This document shows, one piece after another, positions 20,303 to 29,334 of a stretch of DNA of 64,000 bases (positions within the stretch are counted from its first letter, which is position 1; every line of letters starts with the position of its first letter). The position numbers and the translations under genes are program-made. The stretch covers positions 1-64,000 of the forward strand of contig MSJI02000011.1 in the NCBI GenBank assembly GCA_001931905.2. Reading direction: 5' to 3'. Source of the stretch: Cladosporium sp. IMV 00045. Taxonomy: Eukaryota; Ascomycota; Dothideomycetes; Cladosporiales; Cladosporiaceae. Under the pieces are notes generated by a model that was given only the letters and a program-made list of their open reading frames with translations, was not told where the DNA came from and searched no databases.

Positions 20303-20887
20303 TCAAGCATCAACAAGATGACTCCAAGCCCTCCTCCACCCAACCCCATCCTCACCAACACCACTCTCCCTAAGCACCACCAACTTATCACACAGCTCCT
20401 GCAACCCATCCCAAGCCTCCACAAAAGGCCATCCATCCCACTCGACGCCTCTCCAAGGCAAATCCAGCAGACCTTGCGCCTCATCCAGCGTTTCGATCAG
20501 TTCAGGCAATGCCTCACAAGCTTCCGCAGCAGCTCTGAGACTCACAACCGCCTCCTCGATCATGGCGTCGCCTGCCTCTTCACTGGACAATCTATCAGCG
20601 TCCGCGGGCACTTGTAAGACTTGGACTCCGACCCAATCTGCTAAGGTAGCGAGGCTTTTGCGGCTGAAGAGGAAGGCGTTGTGGTAGAGGTCTAAACGAG
20701 TTTCCAGGATGTGAGAGGAGCCTGCGTGCGGTGACAATTGGTGGAGGAGGCTGACGATTGAGAGAGTGGCGGATAAGAGGTTCGTGACGGCATTGACGAG
20801 GTGTGTTAGATGGTGAACCTTTGCTGATAGAGAGTCTAGTGGGCTGGAGCTGGAGATTGGCAGGGTCATTGCTGGGAGTGAGTTCAT
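20303..20887 (-). CDS. hypothetical protein
   Basis: An open frame of 194 codons from the ATG at 20887; the frame stays open a further 30 bp without an ATG. I do not recognise a family. The sequence is alpha-helical in character: a Leu/Ser/His-rich N-terminal part (HHLTHLVNAVTNLLSATLS), a middle helix (HNAFLFSRKSLATLADWVG) and an acidic Leu-rich part (EACEALPELIETLDEAQGLLDL) ending in a Trp-rich tail. No signal peptide is obvious. It lies between the convergent-side flanks of BUB1 and IST1, all on the minus strand. An upstream exon is possible. Confidence 0.45.
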   Translation of the reverse strand: MNSLPAMTLPISSSSPLDSLSAKVHHLTHLVNAVTNLLSATLSIVSLLHQLSPHAGSSHILETRLDLYHNAFLFSRKSLATLADWVGVQVLQVPADADRLSSEEAGDAMIEEAVVSLRAAAEACEALPELIETLDEAQGLLDLPWRGVEWDGWPFVEAWDGLQELCDKLVVLRESGVGEDGVGWRRAWSHLVDA

Positions 20888-21059
20888 GCTTAATGTCGGC
20901 GATGTAGATATTGACAAGTAGAGAGCGATGGGGAGAGATTGTAGAGCTTAATTCTAGGCTGATACATATAAGGGCTGGTAGTGTGGATTTCATTAACTCT
21001 TGCGTGACTGCGCTGCCGCTTGTTTGCTCAGGTCGATGGTCCTGAGGCCTTCGATAAGA

Positions 21060-21947
21060 TCATCGTTTGAGTTGAGCGAAACGCTTGGTAAGCTCATCGA
21101 CATCAGGGATCTTTCCTCCAGGCCCTTCTGACTTCCCAGCGCCGGCTTTCTTGCTGGCATCTTGCATTTTCTTTGGAGGCTTCAGCTCCGGTGCGCCGCT
21201 GATCTTGGGTCGCACATTATCTGTGCTGGGCGAAGGAGGCATGACAGATACAGGGCTTTTAGGTCCCATATCTCTGGGCGGTGTTGCTTTGCTCAGGCCT
21301 TCAGCAGCGAGTGGTGCCTCCAACGGTCTCTCCTTCGATCCGCCTTCGCCATCGTCTTCGTCATCGTCATTCTCCTCCGCTGCCTCAGCCTCCGCCTGCC
21401 TCTTAGCGAACGTTCCAGGCGGCCAGTCAATGCCATACGCATCCGCGATAGCAGACAGATAAGCCTCCACGAGATCTTTAGGAGGAGGCTCCACTTTCGT
21501 GCGATCCAACACTCTTTGCGAAACCTTGTTGTCCGTATTCTCCACAGCCTCCAGCGTGAACTCCTTGCCGTACTTCTCCGCCAGTAACTGCCTCACGATT
21601 CCCAGCTCCTTTACACCTTCCACCCTTGGCGCAGCGTACATGATACTCTTGACAGCCTCCTCAAGCCCGGGATCGCACTCCTTCGCTTCCAGCAGACCGG
21701 CCCTCGCGCTCAGCAGCTCGCAGTACAATTCCAGGATCTCAAGCAACTCAGTGTTCATGTCGGAGCGAATGATGTTCTCAACGCGGATGCGCGCCGACTC
21801 CTCTTTGCCTTGCTCGAGCAGCTGGGCCATGGATCGTCTTTGTTGCTTGGCCAGCGCCGTGTCTTTCTGTTGCACCATGCGTAGTCGCGATATGCTGAGC
21901 TTCAACTGGACTTTGATCTTGTTGACCAGGGTTGATGAGGGCGCCAT
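21060..21947 (-). CDS. IST1: IST1-like ESCRT-III regulator of Vps4
   Basis: ESCRT-III-related protein that binds Did2 and Vps4 on endosomes and tunes multivesicular-body sorting. The ATG at 21947 gives 295 residues. The IST1 core occupies about residues 1-180: KIKVQLKLSISRLRMVQQKDTALAKQQRR, ESARIRVENIIRSD, LEILELYCELLSARAGLL, and the LLAEKYGKEF..EA block. A low-complexity acidic/Pro-rich linker follows. The extreme C-terminus DVDELTKRFAQLKR matches the MIM1 motif that binds the Vps4 MIT domain. Frame continues upstream to 22109 without family similarity. Single exon. Confidence 0.92.
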   Translation of the reverse strand: MAPSSTLVNKIKVQLKLSISRLRMVQQKDTALAKQQRRSMAQLLEQGKEESARIRVENIIRSDMNTELLEILELYCELLSARAGLLEAKECDPGLEEAVKSIMYAAPRVEGVKELGIVRQLLAEKYGKEFTLEAVENTDNKVSQRVLDRTKVEPPPKDLVEAYLSAIADAYGIDWPPGTFAKRQAEAEAAEENDDDEDDGEGGSKERPLEAPLAAEGLSKATPPRDMGPKSPVSVMPPSPSTDNVRPKISGAPELKPPKKMQDASKKAGAGKSEGPGGKIPDVDELTKRFAQLKR

Positions 21948-22283
21948 GGTGGTGGAGTTGCTTGTGGCCGTCGAGAGATACAAAAGAGACGCTTTCGAAG
22001 GGGTGTCAGGTATAATCTGTGATTGCAATGCTCTCGTCTCGTTCAATCTATGTGCATGTACATGTAGGCAGCTGGCCAGTCCTGGCCTTGAAGGTATGAC
22101 GGAAGCCACTTCTGGGTGGTGCGGGGCATTCGAGATTGTGGAGATACAAGTGGCCCATACATTTTGCAGATGGTTAAGGTATGCAGAGCAACACGAATCG
22201 CCTGAACTTTGACATAAAAAGTTGATATTTATCCTGCTTGGCCAATGGAGCGAGAAAAAGGTTCCAACATTAGAAGGTAAAGG
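21948..22283. promoter_or_regulatory. divergent promoter region IST1/CHL1 copy A
   Basis: A 336-bp spacer serving IST1 (minus) and CHL1-A (plus). It has no visible similarity to the sequence upstream of CHL1-B, although the genes themselves are duplicates. Confidence 0.5.
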
Positions 22284-24806
22284 ATGACTCCATCAGAAAG
22301 GATGGAGCCCAAAAACTTCCACCACCCTTTTCAGCCGTACGACATCCAACAGCAATTCATGCGAGCCGTTTATAACTGCATCGAGGAAGGCAAAGTCGGT
22401 ATCTTCGAAAGCCCAACAGGGACAGGAAAATCACTGAGCCTGATATGCAGCTCGCTCACATGGCTCCGCGAGCACAAGCGGCGGAAATTCGACGAAGCCA
22501 TGCAGAGCATTGAGGTTGACGACGATGAACCGGATTGGATGGCCGAGTACGCTCGGGAATCTAAACGAAAAGAGATTCTGCAAATGCGTGCCGAGTTCGA
22601 GGAGCGATTGGCCAAAGTTCGCGAGAAGGAACGCAAGCTTAGAGAGAGGCAGCCGAATGGCGAACCTTTTCGCAAAAAGCGCAAGCAGCCTAGAGGGGAC
22701 GATGAACGAAATGAGGAAGCTGAAGATCAGTTCGCGCTCGATGAGTATCACAGTGATGACGAACGTGCCGACGGCAAATCTCAATATTCAGCTGAGACCA
22801 CGAAACTGCTGGAGAAGCTGGGCATGATTGCACCCAGGCAAGACGACAGACATGACGAGGAAGCCGAAGAGGAGCTGAAGATATTCTTTTGCTCACGAAC
22901 GCATTCACAGTTATCTCAGTTTGTTGGCGAACTTCAACGCGTCCACTTGCCTGCCGGACTACCTCCCGAGGAACACGACAACCTTGCAGATGAAACGACA
23001 GAAATCACCGAAGAAGTCAAGCAAATCACTCTCGGGTCACGCAAGAACTTATGTATCAATCCTAAAGTCAATAAGCTTGCCAGCCAGACCGCCATAAACG
23101 AGCGCTGCGTGGAGCTGCAGCAGTCGAAAACATCATCGGACAAGAAGTGCCAATACCTGCCCACGAAGGACGATGAAAGTCTCGTGCTCAATTTCAAGGA
23201 CCACGCACTTGCTTCCGTCCGCGACATCGAAGACCTCGCCGACGTTGGAAGAGAGCTGGGCATATGCCCCTACTACGCTTCCCGACCTGCAGTAACACCA
23301 GCCGAAATGGTCACGTTGCCGTACCCTCTTTTACTCCAAAAGGCTGCGCGAGAAGCCCTCGGAATCTCCTTAAAGGGCCACGTCGTCATCATCGACGAAG
23401 CGCACAATCTCATGGACGCAGTCGAGGGCATATGCTCTGCTCAAGTGAGCTTGGCACAACTCCGGTTGGCGCGGGAATCGCTCATGACATACCTGCAAAA
23501 GTTTCGCAATCGGCTCAAAGGCAGTAATCGAATGTATGTCACGCAGGTTGTGCGAGTTATCGATTCTCTCATACAATGTGCGACGGTATTCGAGGAGCAC
23601 AAGAGCTCAGGTAACACCGTACCAGCGAGTACGTTGCTGGCTGGCAAGGGCGTTGATCAGATCAACTTGACGAAGCTTGTGAGGTATATTACAGAGAGCA
23701 AGTTGGCACGCAAGGTCGAAGGCTACATATCGCACATCAAGGCAGCAGAAAGTAAAGGCAGCCAGGGCCAGGCGTCCTTGCAACCACCTGAAAACCCAAC
23801 CTTGACCCAGATACAGAACTTCTTGACGACGCTCATGAATCCCTCGCAGGAAGGTCGATTCTTCTGGTCAAAAGAACGTGGTTCGGTCGTCTTGCGGTAC
23901 ATGCTTTTAGACCCGTCTGAGCACTTCCGCGATATCGTGGAGAGCGCAAGAGCCGTGATCCTGGCTGGAGGCACAATGTCGCCGATGGAGGATTACATGC
24001 AACAGCTGTTCCCTTACCTACCTTCGGTATCAACGTTATCTTGTGGACACATCATACCTACAAGCAGCTTGCTAGTTCGCACTGTTTCAGCTGACGCCGC
24101 TGGGCCATTGGAGTTCAACTACAAGACGAGAAGTAGCACAGACGTCATGCAACGACTAGGGAATGCTCTGCTGGCAGTGCTACCGCACATCCGAGGCGGA
24201 ACAGTCGTCTTCTTCTCAAGCTACGCTTACCTCGAGCAAGTGCGCAAGCAATGGGAACAAACCAACGTCGGAGCTCGCATGAATGCAGAAAAAGCGGTCT
24301 TCTTTGACAGCCGGGCTGGGTCCGTCGAAGACATTTTCAGAGCATACAGCGACGCCATCTCGACCGATCCTCGTGGCGCGCTTCTCTTCTCCGTGATTGG
24401 AGGAAAGCTCAGCGAAGGGATCAATTTCTCCAACGATCTGGGCCGCTGCGTGATGGTCGTAGGCTTGCCTTTTCCCAACCTCGAAACCCCTGAATGGAAA
24501 GCCAAAATGCAGCATTTGGAAAGCCGCGCTGTTGCCAGAGGCGAGCCGAGTGGGAGGGCGAGTAGAGAGCATGCGGAGAATGTTTGCATGAGAGCGGTCA
24601 ATCAGGCCATTGGGAGAGCGATCAGACATAAGGGCGATTGGGCGAGCATTCTGCTTTTTGATGCGAGGTATGCTCAGCAGAGGGTGCAGACGAAGCTGCC
24701 GGGTTGGATCAAGGGCAGTCTACCGGGCGGTGGGGAGAATGGGAGCAGTCAGATCGCAAGCGTTGCTGAAGATGTGAAATGCTTCTTCGATATTAGGAAG
24801 AAGTGA
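22284..24806 (+). CDS. CHL1: CHL1-like Fe-S DNA helicase, copy A
   Basis: DDX11/Chl1 family superfamily 2 helicase with 5'-3' polarity in studied members, acting in sister-chromatid cohesion and replication-fork upkeep in the nucleus. 840 residues from the ATG at 22284; an internal ATG at 22302 (MEPKNFHHPF) matches the start of copy B and may be the true start. Walker A ESPTGTGKS is at about residue 44. Four Fe-S cysteines (NLC, ERC, KKC, GIC; about residues 256-327) and VVIIDEAHNLMD (DEAH box, about 371) follow. C-terminal motifs are GGKLSEGINFSNDLGRCVMVVGLPFPN and AIGRAIRHKGDWA. Single exon with no internal stop. Copy B at 38978 is closely similar, most divergent in the charged region at residues 95-250. 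Confidence 0.93.
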   Translation: MTPSERMEPKNFHHPFQPYDIQQQFMRAVYNCIEEGKVGIFESPTGTGKSLSLICSSLTWLREHKRRKFDEAMQSIEVDDDEPDWMAEYARESKRKEILQMRAEFEERLAKVREKERKLRERQPNGEPFRKKRKQPRGDDERNEEAEDQFALDEYHSDDERADGKSQYSAETTKLLEKLGMIAPRQDDRHDEEAEEELKIFFCSRTHSQLSQFVGELQRVHLPAGLPPEEHDNLADETTEITEEVKQITLGSRKNLCINPKVNKLASQTAINERCVELQQSKTSSDKKCQYLPTKDDESLVLNFKDHALASVRDIEDLADVGRELGICPYYASRPAVTPAEMVTLPYPLLLQKAAREALGISLKGHVVIIDEAHNLMDAVEGICSAQVSLAQLRLARESLMTYLQKFRNRLKGSNRMYVTQVVRVIDSLIQCATVFEEHKSSGNTVPASTLLAGKGVDQINLTKLVRYITESKLARKVEGYISHIKAAESKGSQGQASLQPPENPTLTQIQNFLTTLMNPSQEGRFFWSKERGSVVLRYMLLDPSEHFRDIVESARAVILAGGTMSPMEDYMQQLFPYLPSVSTLSCGHIIPTSSLLVRTVSADAAGPLEFNYKTRSSTDVMQRLGNALLAVLPHIRGGTVVFFSSYAYLEQVRKQWEQTNVGARMNAEKAVFFDSRAGSVEDIFRAYSDAISTDPRGALLFSVIGGKLSEGINFSNDLGRCVMVVGLPFPNLETPEWKAKMQHLESRAVARGEPSGRASREHAENVCMRAVNQAIGRAIRHKGDWASILLFDARYAQQRVQTKLPGWIKGSLPGGGENGSSQIASVAEDVKCFFDIRKK

Positions 24807-25205
24807 AGGGGGTATCCTAGAGATGTATATTTCCAATGCACGTGACATGGCATCAGGTCTAACCGTATTTGCTTTCTGGCCGTGAGCGCGGGATTGACAT
24901 GTGAATGTTGCTTGGTGCTGTTGCTTCCACAACCGTTGAAGTCACACTGTAACTGAAGAGCTTCTGTCTTGCACGACGATTGACATTTTTCTATCCGATA
25001 AAAAATCTTGTAGACATTGAAAACTTCCCCATTGATGGTTATCAGATTATTTATGAAGTGTTGTTGTTATGTTTTAACTCCCACCGTCTAAGACAACACG
25101 TAGCGTCATTGCTCGCGTCACGGCTGCGACTTTCTGGCTGGTTCAGGACAACATCTCAGGGTCTTGTCCCTTTCACATGCATACCATTGGCCTCTGATAA
25201 GAACC
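24807..25205. other. CHL1-UGGT spacer, copy A
   Basis: A 399-bp spacer clearly homologous to 41489-41887. The best conserved part is the last 170 bp before the UGGT ATG, the likely UGGT promoter and 5' UTR. Confidence 0.6.
25097..25102 (-). promoter_or_regulatory. possible UPR element (TACGTG) upstream of UGGT-A
   Basis: The plus strand reads CACGTA, i.e. TACGTG on the other strand, the core of UPRE-2-type sites. It ends 104 bp before the UGGT-A ATG and is conserved at the same distance in copy B. Function is inferred only. Confidence 0.3.
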
Positions 25206-28200
25206 ATGGCAAGGCACAATTCAAGGCCTGCTGGCAAAGCGGCCATTTTACTAAGCCTGGCGCTTGGTATTAACGCCGTACCATCTGTCGATGTTGCGCT
25301 CAAGACCTCCTTTGGAGCGCCGCCATACCTCGTAGAGCTTCTGTAAGCGTGACCATACCAAAGTCGTTTAGGACATAGCTGATGGGCTCTCCGCCAGAGA
25401 AACTGCCGCCGATGAGAACGCAACAGCCTATTTCCCCTTGCTCGACCGCATAGCAGACGGCTACTTCGACACAGCGCAGACGGACCGGGACTTATACACC
25501 AGCTTCAGGAAGCTTTTGCAAGATGACGGACACCTCTCCAAACGAGAAGACTTATCGTCTTTCGATCTCGCGCTGTCTATGCACTCTACTGCGCCTAGAT
25601 TAGAAGCCCATTTTCAATACTACAACACTGCCGTTCAGCCAACTTTTTTGCAAGAGGAACGAGGCTGCGAGACTTGGGTACATGTACCATGGAGTGGACA
25701 GAGATACTGCTCGCCAGAATTGAGCGAGTCGAGTGCACAAACGCTGGGCAAAGAGGGAGACGAGGTGTCCAATTTGCCCTTCGATCGCATCTTGGGATGT
25801 ACGACTTGCGGTAAGCAGTCAGTGCTGTATGCCGACATCACCTCACCATCTTTCCGCGATTTCCACAAGACCATCAGCAAGACTGCGAAGGATGACAGAT
25901 CTTCATACCGCGTACGATATAAGCCCAATAAGGAGGCGGGCAAACAACCTCTGCCGGTCAGCGGTTACGGTGTGGAAATGGCGTTGAAGCGGACTGATTA
26001 CATTGTCATCGACGACCGCAAGAAGGACGAAGCTGCAGACGAGGGCACCGTCAAGCCGGAGGATGCTACATTGAACGAAGAGGAAGTGTCAGACCTCCGA
26101 CCTCTCGCTGCCAGGGAACTCCGACGTCTTGGTATCAAGGCTGCAAGCTTCGTGCTTGCCCACGATGCTCCTTTCGATACCTTGATGAAACTCTCACGCG
26201 ATTTCCCCAAGCATTCGAGTGCGATTGCGGCGACAGATGTGTCTGAAGAATTCCTGCAAGAACACCATGAAAACAGAGACGCTCTCCTCTCGCCAGGCTT
26301 CAACGTCCTATGGATCAACGGTGTTCAAATCATGGGCAGAGACGTCGATGCATACACCTTACTGGAGCATCTCCGCCGCGAGCGCAAGACCATCAACAGT
26401 GTCCGCGAACTCGGCTTAAGCGGCCCTCAGGCTATCGAGCTGCTCTCACACGAGGCCATCACTGCGTCTCAGGCCAACCAGGAACCGCAGCGTTACGACT
26501 GGCGAGACGAGCACGAGGGTGGCAATGTTATCATGTGGCTCAACGATATCGAAAAGGACAAGCGTTACGAGAAATGGCCGACTTCCAATTCTGCCTTCCT
26601 CCAACGCACCTACCCTGGTCAGCTTCCCAATGTCCGTCGAGACTTGCATAATCTGGTCATCCCGGTTGACTTCTCGGATCACGCCGATGTTCGCATGATC
26701 ACCGAGGGACTTCAGAGCTACGTCAAACGCCTGATTCCGATCCGGTTTGGCTTGGTCCCTACTGGCACTTCTGAGGCCGCTCAGAAGCAGGCTCGCGTAG
26801 TGTATCATCTCCTGGACACGTACGGTATTGCTGCTATGTTGAACTACTTGGAAACGTCTCTCGAAGGTGCTGGCCGTAAGCTCAGCGAGCCCGAAGAGAA
26901 ATACTTCGTCGCTGCGATCGAAGGTCGCAAGCTTAGGCGCGACCGCACACAGCTTGCTCTGCCGGAAATTGAAGAAGACCGGCAACTGGGCATACGTCTC
27001 AGAGCTGCACGTGATTACATCGCTCGTCTCGGCGCGCAAGATGCCTCGCCACCGGTCTTCATCAACGGTATTGCCATTCCAAAGTCGGACGAGTGGTTGC
27101 CGCTCATGAGCCAGCGCGTGGGCATTGACGTGAGAACCGTACAGAATGCCATTTTCGAGCAAATGGTGGCCGAGGATGAATGGTTGCCTCTGCAGTTCCT
27201 CGAGAAATCAAGTCTGAGGCGGAACCCGGCAGTCATTCCTGAAGATGACAAGGACGTCCGACACATCAATGTCGGAGACTTCCCTCTTCACAAATTGCTC
27301 AGCTCGCCGGCCAAGGCAGACACTATCGAGGATGAGCTTGTGCACATTACTGTCGTTGCAGACTTCAACACTGTTGGTGGTCTGCAGCTGCTTATGGAAG
27401 CTCTGTTGTTCCAGAAAGAGCATACCGCTGGAGGCATCGAGGTAGCTTTCCTTCACAACCCACTTTCTGCGACTGATGCATCTTTGACTGCCCTCGCAAA
27501 GGGATCTGCATCGGACATCGTGCAACACGCGCAAGAAATTTACCAAACTATAATCGCGAAGTTCTCCGATGATGGAACTCAGCCGGACTTCAATCAGAGA
27601 CAGACCATTTACTCTACGCTTCACGAGGTCTTATTGGATGAAGTTAAGTCGCAGCCCCAAGAGGACAAGGAATCATCATTTTGGGCACCTTTCAGTGACA
27701 TCGCCCATGCAGCTGGCCTTACCGCAGGTCAGAAGGGCCTGGTCTTGAATGGTCGGGTCGTGGGTCCTGTGGATGAATCCGCGAACATCAGCTTCGACGA
27801 CCTTGAAGCACTCTTGGCGTACGAGCGAAAGCAAAGGCTGGCGCCTGCGGCTCATGCCATCAAGTCCATGGGTCTTCAGAACAAAGCATCTACGCCTCTT
27901 TCCTTTGCCAGAATTTCTAATTTGATCGCGCTATCCATGGTTTCAGACATTCCCGAAGGGATCTTTGAGGCAGCCCCTACGATCCGAACCGGCATGTTCG
28001 ACAAGTGGAATTCCTCACATACCGCGATCAAGGTCGGCGACCACGACACTGCCACCATCCAAATTGTTGCTTCTGTCGACCCAACTTCTGAGCTTGCGCA
28101 GAGATGGATCCCCATCATAAAGACTCTGTCCGAACTCGATGGCGTGTATACTTGCTTGTATCTCAACCCCAAAGAACGTCTGGATGAACTGCCCATTAAG

Positions 28201-29314
28201 AGATTCTACCGCTATGTGCTCGACTCGAAGCCAACCTTTAACGAGAACGGCTCGCTGCAAGGTCGGAGCGCGCATTTCGCTGGCCTTCCCGCAGAAGCAC
28301 TTCTCAACATGGGAATGGACCTGCCTCCTTCATGGCTAGTCGCTCCCGAAGAGAGTGTATACGACTTGGACAACATCAAACTAAGCGCTGTCAAAGGCGA
28401 GACGAGCATCGAGGCTACGTACGAGCTGGAGCACATTCTTATTGAAGGCCATTCGAGAGACATCACCTTCGGACCGCCACCCAGAGGCGCTCAACTCGTG
28501 CTCGGTACTAAGCTGGATCCTCACTTCGCTGATACCATTGTTATGGCCAACCTGGGCTATTTCCAATTCAAAGCCAACCCGGGTATCTACAGCTTGGCTC
28601 TGCAGAAGGGCCGTAGCGAGGATATCTTCAACATCGACAACGTTGGCACGAACGGTTACAAACCTCTTGTGAGTGATCAGAGCTCAGAGATTGCGCTCAT
28701 GTCTTTCAGAGGCGCCACGCTCTTCCCTACGCTCTCGCGCAAGCCAGGAATGGAGGATGAAGACGTTCTGGATGCTCCCAAGACTGCGGTCGAGAGTCTC
28801 GTCGACCAGGCAGACAAGCTACTGTCACAAGCCGGCGTGGCAGGCGCGCAAGCGAGCAAATACCTATCGAAGGCCACCAAATTCGGCTCAAGCCTCATCC
28901 CCGGAAGCAGCAAGTCCGCAGACGGCCACGCCGAAATCAACATCTTCTCCGTCGCCTCTGGACACCTTTACGAGCGCATGCTGAACATCATGATGGTCTC
29001 CGTGATGAAAAACACCAAACACACGGTCAAATTCTGGTTCGTGGAGCAATTCCTCTCGCCCTCATTCAAAACCTTTCTCCCCCACCTAGCCACCGAATAC
29101 GGCTTCAAGTACGAAATGGTGACCTACAAGTGGCCGCACTGGCTGCGCGGGCAGAAAGAGAAGCAGCGCGAAATCTGGGGCTACAAGATCCTCTTCCTCG
29201 ACGTCCTTTTCCCCCTCGACCTCGACAAGGTTATCTTCGTCGACGCCGACCAGATCGTGCGCACCGACATGCACTCCCTGGTCCAGCACGACCTGCACGG
29301 CGCGCCCTACGGTT
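25206..29314 (+). CDS. UDP-glucose:glycoprotein glucosyltransferase, copy A (3' truncated by gap)
   Basis: ER-lumen folding sensor that re-glucosylates misfolded N-glycoproteins for another calnexin cycle. Exon 1 is 25206-25342 (signal peptide MARHNSRPAGKAAILLSLALGINA), intron 25343-25397, exon 2 from 25398. Splicing produces LVELLETAADENATAYFPLLDRIADG, the family's N-terminal block. About 1351 residues are present: the thioredoxin-like region, beta-sandwich region and the beginning of the GT24 catalytic domain, including the DAD metal-binding motif at about 1328-1330. The last ~195 residues are lost in the N run at 29315. The reading frame continuing past the gap belongs to UBR1 and must not be joined to this gene. 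Compared with copy B it lacks one Glu near residue 125 and has mostly conservative substitutions. Confidence 0.92.
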
Positions 29315-29334
29315 NNNNNNNNNNNNNNNNNNNN
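29315..29334. other. assembly gap (20 N)
   Basis: A run of 20 N. To its left is the UGGT-A catalytic domain, to its right the UBR box of UBR1. Both genes are incomplete here, so far more than 20 bp must be missing if the join is correct. Confidence 0.99.

Larger units (their letters stand above)
22301..29314. repeat. duplicated CHL1-UGGT block, copy A
   Basis: About 7.0 kb that aligns in the same orientation with 38977-45999. The coding regions, the CHL1-UGGT spacer and the UGGT intron all match. The left edge is at the CHL1 start codon; the right edge is cut by the N gap and so unknown. Confidence 0.93.

Noticed and set aside
20318..20617. Plus-strand ORF of 99 codons opposite the hypothetical gene
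   Set aside because: Pro/Ser/His/Arg-rich composition typical of an antisense shadow; the minus-strand frame is longer and more protein-like.
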